Counted from the first letter of the stretch, positions 41,892 through 51,301 are shown. The stretch is 51,586 bases of DNA from Luminiphilus sp. (GCA_016779445.1 JADHNP010000007.1:1-51586), one strand, 5' to 3'. The notes: a model not told the origin generated them from the sequence alone. Numbers and translations are program-made.

Positions 41892-42320
41892 TTAAGTTGC
41901 ACTGAGTTCGTGCTTTGCAAGTGGGTAGCCTCGGTCACGATAAAATCGCCAGGCCTCTCTGGATGCCTCAATAGCAAGAGCGTCATGGGTAACAATTTCG
42001 GCCATGCGTTCGAAGCGGGAGAAGTGACCGAGAACCGAATGGGTCAAGTTGATCAGTACGTCGTCGTACTCCATTGGTGGTTCTTCGTGTCCAATGATGA
42101 CTCGCTCGGGGCCACGCTCGGTCGCGAGCGAGTGAGGAAGAAAACTCGACGGCCGAAAAGCCCACAGTGCCTCGTCTAGCTGAAGCGCATCCTGCGAGTC
42201 TTTGGTCTGAATGAATACCTGATGCCCGCGCGCGCTCGCTTTTTCCGCCAATCGTCCAATGGCGACCGCAGTGGGTAAGCTACCGCCCTCGGGGAGGACG
42301 TAAAAATCGATTTTTGTCAT
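41892..42320 (-). CDS. holC: DNA polymerase III chi subunit
   Basis: A 142-residue HolC, the clamp-loader-associated chi subunit that links the replicase to SSB. MTKIDFYVLPEGG at the start, LWAFRPSSFLPHSL and LINLTHSVLGHFSRFERMAE are family features. Its ATG overlaps the pepA stop by four bases, and valS follows. Confidence 0.94.
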   Translation of the reverse strand: MTKIDFYVLPEGGSLPTAVAIGRLAEKASARGHQVFIQTKDSQDALQLDEALWAFRPSSFLPHSLATERGPERVIIGHEEPPMEYDDVLINLTHSVLGHFSRFERMAEIVTHDALAIEASREAWRFYRDRGYPLAKHELSAT

Positions 42321-43816
42321 CGCCGTCCTGCGCGCTCCCTAAGGTAGTCCACGAGCATGGGGACGGGACGGCCGGTGGCGCCCTTGGGCGAGCTTCTGAA
42401 AGCGGTTCCTGCAATATCGAGGTGGGCCCATTTATAGTCCTCGGCGAATTCAGCGAGAAAACAGGCGGCTGTGATGCTGCCCGCTCCACCCGTGCCGATG
42501 TTGGCGAGGTCGGCAAAAGGGCTCTCTAACTGTCGGTGATATTCCTCCCAGATAGGGAATCGCCAGCCGCGGTCATGAGCCCGACTGCCTGCTGCCAGTA
42601 GGCTATCTGCGAGATGATCGTCGTTGGAAAAAATCCCTGTGGCCTCGTGGCCCAGCGCCACGATAATCGCTCCTGTGAGCGTTGCGATATCGATTACCTC
42701 TTCGGGGGAGAATCTCGAAACATAGGTGAGCGCGTCGCACAGTACCAAGCGCCCCTCGGCGTCAGTATTCAAAATCTCAATGGTCTTGCCAGATAGACTG
42801 GTGATCACATCGCCAGGTTTGGTCGCTGTGCCGCTAGGCATATTCTCGGCTGCTGCAACAACCCCTACGATATTGATGGGAAGTTTCAGCAGGGCCGCAG
42901 CATGTATCGCGCCGAAAACAGACGCCGCGCCGCCCATGTCGAATTTCATTTCATCCATTTTTGCACCAGGTTTGAGACTGATGCCGCCGGTATCAAACGT
43001 GATGCCTTTGCCAACAAGGCAGTAGGGACGGGTTTTTGCTGATGCTCCCTGATACTTAAGGGTAATCAATCGAGAGGGTTGCTCCGAACCATTTCCCACT
43101 GATAGCAGTGAGTGCATGCCAAGGTCAGCCATCTTACGTTCGTCTAAAACAGAGACAGACAGGCTTGCATGTTGCTTGGCCAGCTTACGCGCTTCCGCCG
43201 CTAGATAACGGGGAGTACAGATATTACCCGGTAGATTGACCAATTCCCTGGTGAAATTCGCCCCGCGACCGGTGGCGGATCCCGCATCGAGCGCGCGTTT
43301 GGCCGTTGCCGGCGTGCAGAGGTTGGCTGGTGTGACCGAGACGCGCCGAAGCGCGCGAGCAGACTTCTTTCGATGATTGAGAGTTTGACTATATTGGTAA
43401 TGCGAAATGGTAAGATGCAGCGCAATTTGCTCCAGCAGTCGCTCAGGCTGCGCTGCTTTTGGCGACAGTCCTTCAGTCCATACAATTGCGTCTTTTGCGT
43501 TGCTGCTGACTAATGTGCGCGCAAGGGCTTCGGCTATTTTCTTGTCTGAGACAACGGTGCGTTGATTCATACTGCCGCACCCCACTAGCAGTACGCGATG
43601 GATCCCTTGTGTCCCCGGCAGCCAGCAGGTCGAGCCAATTGATGAAAGGAAATCCCCATTAGTTATCGTCCGAGACAGCGTGCCACCCAAATATTTGTCG
43701 AGTTGTTTCAAGCGGGTTGCTAGTGACTTGCGTTCTGGCATGAGTACGACTAGCGCCTGAGTTTTTATCTGATCAAGTGGGGCTGCTACCTTAGCGGTAA
43801 TGTTCAATACTGACAT
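42317..43816 (-). CDS. pepA: Leucyl aminopeptidase PepA
   Basis: A 499-residue M17 metallo-aminopeptidase. The family signature NTDAEGRLVLCDAL lies near residue 352; KGITFDTGGISLKPGAKMDE and DMGGAASVFGAIHAAA carry further metal ligands. I start at the ATG at 43816, which has AGGA 10 bases upstream and the usual MSVLNITAKVAAPL beginning; the open frame upstream to 43966 is not supported. In E. coli the homologue also binds DNA (XerB/CarP); whether this one does is not known. It is divergent from lptF. Confidence 0.96.
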   Translation of the reverse strand: MSVLNITAKVAAPLDQIKTQALVVLMPERKSLATRLKQLDKYLGGTLSRTITNGDFLSSIGSTCWLPGTQGIHRVLLVGCGSMNQRTVVSDKKIAEALARTLVSSNAKDAIVWTEGLSPKAAQPERLLEQIALHLTISHYQYSQTLNHRKKSARALRRVSVTPANLCTPATAKRALDAGSATGRGANFTRELVNLPGNICTPRYLAAEARKLAKQHASLSVSVLDERKMADLGMHSLLSVGNGSEQPSRLITLKYQGASAKTRPYCLVGKGITFDTGGISLKPGAKMDEMKFDMGGAASVFGAIHAAALLKLPINIVGVVAAAENMPSGTATKPGDVITSLSGKTIEILNTDAEGRLVLCDALTYVSRFSPEEVIDIATLTGAIIVALGHEATGIFSNDDHLADSLLAAGSRAHDRGWRFPIWEEYHRQLESPFADLANIGTGGAGSITAACFLAEFAEDYKWAHLDIAGTAFRSSPKGATGRPVPMLVDYLRERAGRR

Positions 43817-43875
43817 GAGCGTTCCTAGTGGCATTAGAGGTCGGAGTGACAGGGCGCTAGTGTATGATGACCGGC

Positions 43876-43893
43876 GGGTTAACGAAATAACCC
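43876..43893. repeat. Small inverted repeat in the pepA-lptF divergent gap
   Basis: GGGTTA at 43876-43881 and TAACCC at 43888-43893 form a perfect 6-bp inverted repeat with a 6-base spacer. It lies 31 bases before the lptF ATG and could be a regulator site, but the arms are short. Confidence 0.3.
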
Positions 43894-43924
43894 TGTTAGA
43901 AATCGAAGCGAGTGGGTTAGTCGC

Positions 43925-45013
43925 ATGCGCATCCTCCGTTATTTGACACGAGATATTCTCACTCACACCCTGGCGGTGAGTTTTGTCCTTTTTTTGGTGG
44001 TATTTGCGGGTCGGTTCATTCGCTACCTAGCTGAGGCTGCTGTGGGTTCGCTTACCGGCGATGTTTTACTGCCTATCATGCTGTTTAAGTTGCCCGGCTT
44101 TCTGGAAATGATTCTCCCCCTTGGTCTGTTCATTGGCATTCTGCTCAGTTTCGGTCGCTTATATGCAGACAGTGAAATGGTTGTGCTGAAAGCGTGTGGA
44201 GTAGGTCCAGGCAGGCTCGCACTCTATGTCATGGTGCCGGCGTTATTGGTGATGTTGGCAGTAGCTGTGTTGGCGCTATACATCGCTCCTGAGGGTTCTG
44301 CGAGAGCGCAAGTGTTGTTAGATAATCCGCGTTCTGCTGAGGGTCTGCACATGCTCAACGAGGGGCGATTCAGAAAACAACGGCGCGGTAGTTACGTTAC
44401 CTATGCAGAGCGCATCGATGAAAGCGGATTGATGCACAATATCTTTGTATTCGAGCGAAGCGAGAAGGATGGAGCTCATGTGGCGACGTTTGCGCGGGAG
44501 GGCGAGATTGTTCTCGACGAACAGTCTGGGCGGCGTTATCTCGAATTACGGGGCGGGAGCCGTTATCGGGGCGCGGCAGGAAAACGGGAGCTAGAGGAGG
44601 TCACGTTTGGGCTCTACGGTGAACTCATTCCAGAATCGAGAAATAGCCTGCGGCGATCCGGAAAGGTCGAGGCGGTGTCGACCGCTGCACTGTTGACCAG
44701 TGACGATCCAAAGTTGCGCGGGGCGCTTTGGTGGCGCTTCTCTTTACCGCTTATGGTGCCGGGGGCTGCGTTAATTGCGTTAGCGCTGAGCAGAACCGAC
44801 GCTCGCAAGGGGCGTTACGCCAAGATTGGGCCCGCGATGCTAGTGTTATTGATGTATTTTTTGGGCCTGACGCAAGGTCGCGCGGTGATTGAATCAGGCA
44901 GTGGGCCGGAGCTCTTGATGGCAGTGCACTGTGCGATGGGTGTTTTGGCTGTGCTGCTGCTGAATGCAGAGCGTTTGAGAAACCTGATTAGGCCGGCACA
45001 TGCGCAAATTTGA
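43925..45013 (+). CDS. lptF: LPS export permease LptF
   Basis: A 362-residue inner-membrane permease of the LptB2FG complex, which extracts lipopolysaccharide and passes it to LptC. It starts MRILRYLTRDILTHTLAVSF, has three N-terminal spans, a periplasmic beta-jellyroll (about residues 130-260) and three C-terminal spans (WWRFSLPLMVPGAALIALAL among them). The last 14 bases overlap lptG, indicating coupled translation. Confidence 0.96.
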   Translation: MRILRYLTRDILTHTLAVSFVLFLVVFAGRFIRYLAEAAVGSLTGDVLLPIMLFKLPGFLEMILPLGLFIGILLSFGRLYADSEMVVLKACGVGPGRLALYVMVPALLVMLAVAVLALYIAPEGSARAQVLLDNPRSAEGLHMLNEGRFRKQRRGSYVTYAERIDESGLMHNIFVFERSEKDGAHVATFAREGEIVLDEQSGRRYLELRGGSRYRGAAGKRELEEVTFGLYGELIPESRNSLRRSGKVEAVSTAALLTSDDPKLRGALWWRFSLPLMVPGAALIALALSRTDARKGRYAKIGPAMLVLLMYFLGLTQGRAVIESGSGPELLMAVHCAMGVLAVLLLNAERLRNLIRPAHAQI

Positions 45014-46061
45014 TTATTACGTTGGTCGTGCGGTTTTGGTGGCAACGCTGGCAGTCCTGTTGCTGCTGACCGGGCTGGATTCGCTGATTTCGATCATTGA
45101 TGAATCCGATGATATTGGAAATGGCTACCAATTTGCTGATGTCTTGGTTTATGTCGGCTATACGGTTCCTCGCAGAATTCATGAGTTCATTCCGTTTGCC
45201 GCATTGATTGGCGCGCTTGTCGCTCTCGGGCGTCTCGCAGCGTCGAGTGAGCTAGTGATAGTCCGAGCGTCCGGTGTTTCACTTGCCGGGATTGCAGTCA
45301 TGGTCTTGAAACCTGCCTTGGTAATGGCGTTGTTCGGGTTCGCGGTGGGGGAGTTCGTCGCACCTCACTCCGAGCAGTTGGCAATGAGTCATCGTGCTCT
45401 GGCGCAGCGCTCAGAATCCGCGGTAGCGGGTCGATTTGGAGCGTGGAACCGCGATGGGAATACGTTTATTCATGTTGACGCCGTTCAGCGAGGTGGCGTT
45501 GCCTACGGGGTGACGCTGTTAACTTTTGATGATGAGTATCGGTTGGTAAGGTCTTTGGTTGCGGAGCGAGGCACCCATGCCGGGGATCACTGGATGCTGG
45601 AGCAAGTGCGTTCCACACACGTTCAAGAGGGGGGTACAGCGATTCAAGCGGATACGCTGTGGCGATGGGATACGGCGATCACACCTCAACTACTGACCCT
45701 CGATGTGGTTGAGCCCGAGACACTGCCCATACTGCAGCTGTGGCCGTATGCGCGCTACCTGCAGAGACAGGGTATGGTATTTGTCGATATTGAGCTGGCG
45801 TTTTGGCGGAAAGTATTCCAACCCTTGGCCACGCTGGCTCTGGTTTTAGTGGCAATGTCCTTTATCTTTGGTCCACTGCGAGAGGGGACCATGGCGGCAC
45901 GTGTTTTCATCGGGATTATTGTCGGAGTGACCTTTAGAATTAGCCAGGATTTTTTTGGTCCCGCCAGTTTGATTTTTGGTTACGACCCGCTTCTGGCCGC
46001 GCTGTCACCTATCGCCGCCTGCGGGTTAGGTGGAATATGGTTACTCTGGCGGCGTGCTTAG
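45000..46061 (+). CDS. lptG: LPS export permease LptG
   Basis: A 353-residue partner of LptF in the LPS transporter. MRKFDYYVGRAVLVATLAVL starts the first span, and VGYTVPRRIHEFIPFAALIG is the conserved second region. The periplasmic domain spans about residues 120-260, and LAFWRKVFQPLATLALVLVA leads the C-terminal spans. Its start lies inside the end of lptF. The RDD protein gene converges nine bases later. Confidence 0.96.
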   Translation: MRKFDYYVGRAVLVATLAVLLLLTGLDSLISIIDESDDIGNGYQFADVLVYVGYTVPRRIHEFIPFAALIGALVALGRLAASSELVIVRASGVSLAGIAVMVLKPALVMALFGFAVGEFVAPHSEQLAMSHRALAQRSESAVAGRFGAWNRDGNTFIHVDAVQRGGVAYGVTLLTFDDEYRLVRSLVAERGTHAGDHWMLEQVRSTHVQEGGTAIQADTLWRWDTAITPQLLTLDVVEPETLPILQLWPYARYLQRQGMVFVDIELAFWRKVFQPLATLALVLVAMSFIFGPLREGTMAARVFIGIIVGVTFRISQDFFGPASLIFGYDPLLAALSPIAACGLGGIWLLWRRA

Positions 46062-46070
46062 CGAGGGATC

Positions 46071-46529
46071 TCACTGCGGCTTCGGGACCAGCACTAACCG
46101 GGTGCTCGATAGCGCATCATGCCAGTATCGATACTCTGGTGGTATGAACTTCCAGAGAAATCCGCCGCCCAAGGCGAGCAGAGAGAGAGACGCCCCCACT
46201 ATGCGCAGCACCACCTGCCGCCAAGTAGGTTGACCCCCATGCTCGGTGATCAGCTTTATTCGCCAGGCTTGCATACCCAGTGTTTGTCCGCCCCTTCGCC
46301 AAAATAGTCCGAAAAACAACAGCAGGATGATGCTCCACGACAACCATTGCAGGGGCGGCGGTACGGCTTGGATTCGCGCATTTTCAGTGGGTCCCCAAAT
46401 AGAGACCCACAGTGCTGTGGCGGCCATGAATAAAGGTATTATCAGCAGGCTGTCGTAGACCATGGCGAATATGTGGCGCCATAGTGGTGGTGCTGTGTTT
46501 TTAACCAGATTGTCTGAGGCTGAGTGCAT
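46071..46529 (-). CDS. RDD family membrane protein
   Basis: A 152-residue RDD family protein with three probable membrane spans. It begins PPLWRHIFAMVYDSLLIIPL, where the usual Arg-Asp pair of the family appears as YD. The conserved RRGGQTLGMQAWRIKLI follows the second span and YWHDALSSTRLVLVPKP ends it. Function is unknown; some relatives act in ion transport. I use the ATG at 46529; one at 46547 would add six residues. It is divergent from bolA. Confidence 0.88.
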   Translation of the reverse strand: MHSASDNLVKNTAPPLWRHIFAMVYDSLLIIPLFMAATALWVSIWGPTENARIQAVPPPLQWLSWSIILLLFFGLFWRRGGQTLGMQAWRIKLITEHGGQPTWRQVVLRIVGASLSLLALGGGFLWKFIPPEYRYWHDALSSTRLVLVPKPQ

Positions 46530-46598
46530 GGAAATCTTTGGGCACATGTTTTGGAAGATTCATCGTAAACTAACACGACATCGTGCCAGATTAGACCC

Positions 46599-46910
46599 AT
46601 GACGATCCAAGAAGAAATCACCGAAGCGCTAACCTCGTCATTCAAGCCCTCTTATCTCAGCGTGGAGAATGAGAGCCATCGCCACAATGTTCCGCCTGGA
46701 TCGGAGAGCCATTTCAAAGTGACCTTGGTTAGCCAGCGTTTCGTGGGGGCAAGAAGTGTGAAGCGTCATCAAGCGGTTTATGGCACGTTGGCCTCATGGT
46801 TAGCGGGGCCGGTCCATGCGTTGGCGCTGCACACCTATACTGCGGAAGAGTGGGCCGCATCAGATGGCGCGCCAGCCTCTCCCGATTGCAGGGGCGGTAC
46901 GGGAAAATGA
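46599..46910 (+). CDS. bolA: BolA family protein
   Basis: A 103-residue BolA-like protein, which binds iron-sulfur clusters with monothiol glutaredoxins and can act as a morphology-related regulator. NESHRHNVPPGSESHFKVTL and GARSVKRHQAVYGTLASWL are the family core, with the conserved His residues. The stop overlaps the trhO start by four bases (ATGA), so they are co-translated. The pairing is frequent in gammaproteobacteria. Confidence 0.93.
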   Translation: MTIQEEITEALTSSFKPSYLSVENESHRHNVPPGSESHFKVTLVSQRFVGARSVKRHQAVYGTLASWLAGPVHALALHTYTAEEWAASDGAPASPDCRGGTGK

Positions 46911-47905
46911 GGGTGGCTGGCAAGTCGGAAGATCGCCTTGTTGTGGCGCTATACCGCTTTGTTGCGCTCGAGGATTTCGAGCAATTGAAGGCGCCCTTGC
47001 TGGGTGTGTGCCAGCAGGCCGGCCTCAAAGGCACTTTGCTACTCGCTCCGGAGGGCATTAACGGCACCATCGCGGGTACGCGTCTGGGTATCCAGCGTGT
47101 TATTGACTGGTTACACGCAGACCCTCGGTTTGAGGGGCTCGACTGGAAAGAGTCATTCCATAACACTGACCCATTCCATCGGATGAAAGTGAAGCTAAAG
47201 CGAGAGATCGTGACGATGGGGGTCGACCATATCGACCCCAGTGTCTGCGTTGGCCACTATGCCAATCCAAGCCAGTGGAATGCGCTCGTTGATGATCCCG
47301 AGTGCCTGGTGATTGATACCCGGAACGACTACGAAGTGGCCATCGGGAGTTTCAGGGGCGCCGTGAACCCGGCCACCAAAAATTTTCGCGATTTCCCGCA
47401 GTGGGTGCGGGATAACTTACGTTCAGACGAACACAAAAGAATAGCCATGTTCTGCACGGGAGGAATCCGCTGTGAGAAATCCACTTCTTTGCTGGTTTCG
47501 GAGGGATTTGGTGAGGTGTGGCATTTAAAGGGAGGCATTCTCAAGTATCTGGAGGAGATCCCCGAATCGGAATCACGTTGGGAGGGAGAGTGTTTTGTTT
47601 TTGATTCTCGCGTGGCGGTTAATCATCGGTTGGCAAAAGGCAGCTTTGATCAGTGCTATGCCTGTAGGCATCCCATTACTGAGCGGGAGAAATCATCTGT
47701 GCATTATCAAAGGGGCGTCTCTTGTCCGCACTGCTATGAACAGTTGACGGATGATAGGAAGGCGCGCTTGAGAGAGCGACAAAAACAGGTAGACCTCGCG
47801 GCAAGTCGAGGTCAACGCCACATTGGTGGGCCACCACCGGCGCGGCAGCTAGGTGAGCGTCCTAGTCAGGGCCGGATTCGTGATAACAGTAAGTCTGCGG
47901 GATAA
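46907..47905 (+). CDS. trhO: tRNA uridine 34 hydroxylase TrhO (rhodanese domain)
   Basis: A 332-residue TrhO (YceA), which makes 5-hydroxyuridine at the tRNA wobble position using oxygen. An N-terminal acylphosphatase-like domain has LLLAPEGINGTIAGT, and the rhodanese domain has VIDTRNDYEVAIGSF and the catalytic Cys in FCTGGIRCEKS at about residue 183. Cys-rich CYACRHPIT and CPHCYEQL near residues 255-285 may bind metal. The ATG at 46907 overlaps bolA by four bases; the frame is open upstream but other starts would sit in bolA. Its end overlaps the convergent protease gene by 40 bases. Confidence 0.93.
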   Translation: MRVAGKSEDRLVVALYRFVALEDFEQLKAPLLGVCQQAGLKGTLLLAPEGINGTIAGTRLGIQRVIDWLHADPRFEGLDWKESFHNTDPFHRMKVKLKREIVTMGVDHIDPSVCVGHYANPSQWNALVDDPECLVIDTRNDYEVAIGSFRGAVNPATKNFRDFPQWVRDNLRSDEHKRIAMFCTGGIRCEKSTSLLVSEGFGEVWHLKGGILKYLEEIPESESRWEGECFVFDSRVAVNHRLAKGSFDQCYACRHPITEREKSSVHYQRGVSCPHCYEQLTDDRKARLRERQKQVDLAASRGQRHIGGPPPARQLGERPSQGRIRDNSKSAG

Positions 47906-48630
47906 AAATAGCTCACACTTTTGCTATCACCGGCAGAAATAACCCCGTAAACGCGAAGGCTGCCGCTTTGAGTTCTTCCTAATATAGCCCCGCCAGAAGC
48001 ACCTTGTTGGATGACGCAGTTTGACGCGATGGGCGGTGAGCTGGCTTCTGTCACACGGCAGTCTGAGTCGATAACCAAGGCACGATCCCGACGGCTCCCA
48101 ATGTCTATAGCGTCGCTCGCAGGTGGTCGGCTGAAACCGGCGGCGCTGACGCGGGACCCCTTCTCTGCTCTATCGCGCGCGATAGGAATCCAGGTGGTGG
48201 GTATCCAATCGGCTTTACTGGTGAGTAAGGCCCAGTCGTGTTGCATTGATCCTCCCGATGCCAGAAGCTCGAGGGGGACAGGGCCATCTTCTGTTAAGGT
48301 TTGTGCCGGAGAAGCCATAGCGTCATAGCCTTCAAAGCAGTGCCATGCGCTAATGAGCAGAGGGTGCGGTCCGGGTGAAATGATTGTAGCGCTGCATCGC
48401 TCTAGAAAATGGCGTGGATAACCTTTAACGCTGCGAACGATCGGTACCTCTATTTTGACAATTGCGCCCTCCCAGGCGGCGTCTGCCTGTGTCGTCAGCT
48501 GGCTGTTATCGGCTCGTGAAATGATCGTAGCGAAGAGTAGCCAGTACACAACAAGAGACATTGCAGCAATAGGGCGCGTCTTGAAAAAGGATATGGTTTC
48601 CAGGATGGTTCGCCGACGCAAATTTTGCAC
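47866..48630 (-). CDS. Trypsin-like serine protease, exported
   Basis: A chymotrypsin-fold (S1 family) protease of up to 254 residues. The catalytic triad is visible: His in LLISAWHCFEG, Asp in SMQHDWALLTS and Ser in QQGASGGAILG. MSLVVYWLLFATIISRADNS is a signal peptide. The start may be the ATG at 48561, which opens the signal directly, or a GTG at 48630 with 23 more residues; I give the longer extent with low trust in its first part. The target is unknown. Its 3' end overlaps trhO by 40 bases. Confidence 0.85.
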   Translation of the reverse strand: MQNLRRRTILETISFFKTRPIAAMSLVVYWLLFATIISRADNSQLTTQADAAWEGAIVKIEVPIVRSVKGYPRHFLERCSATIISPGPHPLLISAWHCFEGYDAMASPAQTLTEDGPVPLELLASGGSMQHDWALLTSKADWIPTTWIPIARDRAEKGSRVSAAGFSRPPASDAIDIGSRRDRALVIDSDCRVTEASSPPIASNCVIQQGASGGAILGRTQSGSLRVYGVISAGDSKSVSYFYPADLLLSRIRP

Positions 48631-48762
48631 GAGACTACTGTGGTTCTTTGCTGTTGAAAAGGTGTGCTTGGGATAGGATAACGCGAAATGTAGGTGACGA
48701 ATGCTGCGCCGATTCGTGATTTATCGAGTGCGAAAAATTTGTGGTAAACGAGAGGAGGGTGA

Positions 48763-49662
48763 GTGGAGTATTCGGCACAGCAGCTCCGTTATGGACTCAC
48801 GCTGGCGATTGTTGCCAATATTATTTGGGGTCTTGCCGCCCTGTTCTGGATCGAGACCAAGCCCGTTGATGCCATTGACGTAGTGGCGCACAGAGCGATT
48901 TGGAGTCTGCCAATCGCTTTGATGATTGTATTGTTGACTGGCCGACTCCGGTCAACTTGGGCTCTTATGAGGGTGCCGAGCACCTTTTTTTGGAGTCTAC
49001 TGGCAGCCGCTTTGCTGAGTATGAATTGGGGGGTCTTTGTTTATGCGGTGACGGTGGGTCGCGCCACTGAGGCAAGTCTCGGATATTTCATGTTGCCATT
49101 GCTCACAATCGCCGTGGGTAGGCTGGTCTTTCATGAAACGCTGGGTACCACCCAACGCCTCGCGATCGCGCTAGCCATTTTTGCGGTGGGGATACAGTTA
49201 TTTTCATACGGCGCGTTGCCTTGGATTAGTCTCGTTGTGTCCATTAGCTTTGCACTGTACGGGGTCATTAGAAAAAAAATCGCTGCAGACACGATTCAGG
49301 GTTTATTTATTGAGACTTTGTGCATGTCTCCATTTGCATTGGCCTGGTTATGGATAACCGGTGGTGGGGGAGTCGGAATTCACGGTTGGCGGGTCGATAC
49401 ATTCCTTTTGCTGGCAGGGGTATACACTACGGCGCCGTTGCTGACCTATATTGCTGCTGCGCGGCTGCTGCCTTTGAGTGTGGTTGGCTATACTTCCTAT
49501 CTGGGGCCTTCTCTGCAGTTGCTGGTTGCCCAAACGGTACTTGGTGAAACGATCGATGTTGTGACCATGGTGTCGTTTTCGTTTGTATGGTTAGGGGTGT
49601 TGTTGGTTTCTGGCGGAGGGCTTGTGCGGATGCGACGACGCGGCAGGGCAATGGATCCATGA
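48763..49662 (+). CDS. rarD: RarD family permease (EamA transporter)
   Basis: A 299-residue ten-span transporter of the drug/metabolite superfamily, RarD subgroup. It starts at GTG after AGAGGAGGG. YGLTLAIVANIIWGLAALF, VVAHRAIWSLPIALM, LLSMNWGVFVYAVTVGRATE and LGYFMLPLLTIAVGRLVFHE are typical RarD segments. The substrate is not established. Its stop overlaps the ung ATG by four bases, so the two are coupled. Confidence 0.92.
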   Translation: MEYSAQQLRYGLTLAIVANIIWGLAALFWIETKPVDAIDVVAHRAIWSLPIALMIVLLTGRLRSTWALMRVPSTFFWSLLAAALLSMNWGVFVYAVTVGRATEASLGYFMLPLLTIAVGRLVFHETLGTTQRLAIALAIFAVGIQLFSYGALPWISLVVSISFALYGVIRKKIAADTIQGLFIETLCMSPFALAWLWITGGGGVGIHGWRVDTFLLLAGVYTTAPLLTYIAAARLLPLSVVGYTSYLGPSLQLLVAQTVLGETIDVVTMVSFSFVWLGVLLVSGGGLVRMRRRGRAMDP

Positions 49663-50360
49663 GTCATCACGGTGACGGGCTTGAAGGTATTCGATTATGT
49701 GGGGAGTGGCTCTCGCTGTTGAAGCCCGAGTTTGAGAGCTCTTACATGGCCGATCTGAAGGTTTTCCTCAAAGCTGAAAAGACGGCGGGTAAGGTGATTT
49801 ACCCGCCCGGTAGAGAGTTCTTTGCAGCGCTTGACGCCACACCGCCATCGCAGGTCCGTGTTGTTTTGATCGGGCAAGACCCTTACCACGGTGCTCATCA
49901 AGCACATGGGTTAAGTTTCTCAGTCAGAAGGGGGCAGGCCATACCGCCGTCACTGCGAAATATTTTTGCCGAATTGCAAGCCGACCTCTCGATCGCTCCT
50001 CCAACTCATGGTGAACTCATCGGGTGGGCGGAGCAGGGCGTTCTGTTGCTCAATAGCGTATTGTCTGTCGAGCATGGTTCTCCAGGGTCCCATCAGGGAA
50101 GGGGCTGGGAAGCCTTTACAGACAAGGTGATATCAGTAATCAACAGTGGCGATCGGCCCGTCGTGTTTTTGCTATGGGGAAAACAGGCTCAGGCAAAAGG
50201 GGCGGTGATAGACCGACAAAAACATTGCGTGCTTTCGGCACCTCATCCCTCGCCCTTGTCGGCACACAGGGGTTTTTTTGGCTGCAAACATTTCAGCCAG
50301 GCAAATCAATTTTTACTGTCAAAGGGGTGTCAGCCTATCGATTGGTCAGCAACCGGATGA
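49659..50360 (+). CDS. ung: Uracil-DNA glycosylase
   Basis: A 233-residue family 1 uracil-DNA glycosylase that removes uracil from DNA. The water-activating loop GQDPYHGAHQAHGLSFSV is at about residues 71-88, and the leucine loop is HPSPLSAHRGFFGCKHFSQA at about 196-215. I start at the ATG at 49659, coupled to rarD; an upstream frame exists but lies inside rarD. The last 31 bases overlap the convergent ygfZ gene. Confidence 0.96.
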   Translation: MSHHGDGLEGIRLCGEWLSLLKPEFESSYMADLKVFLKAEKTAGKVIYPPGREFFAALDATPPSQVRVVLIGQDPYHGAHQAHGLSFSVRRGQAIPPSLRNIFAELQADLSIAPPTHGELIGWAEQGVLLLNSVLSVEHGSPGSHQGRGWEAFTDKVISVINSGDRPVVFLLWGKQAQAKGAVIDRQKHCVLSAPHPSPLSAHRGFFGCKHFSQANQFLLSKGCQPIDWSATG

Positions 50361-51235
50361 CATGCTTCCAGCGATGAGAGGGCCAGACCCTGTTCGCGGG
50401 TAAGCAAAGGGCCATGTGTGCTATCCGGCGTGACTTCGATAAGCACGCCAAGTTGCTCTCCCACAGGAAGCGTATTGACGATACTGCCGACTCGCTGCCC
50501 TTCAGCGTTGCTAATGCCGTCTCCTGGGGTCGGCGTTTCTAAAATATTGGCGATTATGGCGCGGTAGAGGCGACGCTTGGGTGTCCCACGATAGTGGAGG
50601 CGCGCGACAATCTCCTGGCCGGTGTAACAGCCCTTAGTAAAATTTACCGTCTCATTAAGGTCGTAATTAAGATCCTGTGGCAAATAGGCCCCAATAGTAG
50701 ATGACTCTACTCGCGCTCGCGCTGTCTCAAAATCAACGCGGGCGAGGGGAACGACGTCTTCTGGATCAGGCTGGATCACCGATGCGTCTCCCTGCCAGTA
50801 TTCAATGAATCCCTTCCCTCGGTTGATGACAACCGCGGTGACGGCATCATTTTCTTCGATTAATTGAGCGCTAACTGGTTCAGTCTGCAGGCCTGATGAA
50901 GGTCTGCTCCCAACCACGGTCCATTGCGTTGTTGTCAGTGCGGATTTTGAGAAGGCAAGAAAGGGTGTGAGGTGGGCCGACAACGCCTCCATGACGGGCT
51001 TTCGTCCTCTTAGCAAAACAGTATCGTCGGAGATGATGATAGCGAGCGCATCGGCAAGGACTCTTCCCTTTGGATTGCAAAATGCCGTGTACACCGTCGC
51101 GCCGACAGGGGCTTTCTGGAAGTCAGCAGTAGTTTGACCCTGTAGAAAGTGCCTAGCGTCAGGTCCATCTAGTTGCAAAATACACTCATTTGGTGTGCCG
51201 TATGGGTCGGGAAGAGAGGAAGAGGAAGTTGCCAC
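50330..51235 (-). CDS. ygfZ: YgfZ folate-binding, iron-sulfur cluster-related protein
   Basis: A 301-residue YgfZ/GcvT-like protein, which uses folate and supports repair or assembly of some iron-sulfur enzymes. The signature with the conserved Cys is KGCYTGQEIVARLHYRG near residue 203, and the N-terminal FLQGQTTADF is the family start. The start codon is a GTG at 51235 with AGGTG upstream. It is divergent from sdhE, a common pairing in gammaproteobacteria. Confidence 0.93.
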   Translation of the reverse strand: MATSSSSLPDPYGTPNECILQLDGPDARHFLQGQTTADFQKAPVGATVYTAFCNPKGRVLADALAIIISDDTVLLRGRKPVMEALSAHLTPFLAFSKSALTTTQWTVVGSRPSSGLQTEPVSAQLIEENDAVTAVVINRGKGFIEYWQGDASVIQPDPEDVVPLARVDFETARARVESSTIGAYLPQDLNYDLNETVNFTKGCYTGQEIVARLHYRGTPKRRLYRAIIANILETPTPGDGISNAEGQRVGSIVNTLPVGEQLGVLIEVTPDSTHGPLLTREQGLALSSLEACHPVADQSIG

Positions 51236-51301
51236 TTTTTTCTACACCTGTTGTGTGAAGCCCTATACTACAAGATTAGTGAGAGAGTTTAGATCGACAA
51301 T

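Noticed and set aside
43817-43966. Upstream extension of pepA to 43966
   Set aside because: It runs into the lptF gene and lacks a ribosome site, while the ATG at 43816 has AGGA and the normal family start.
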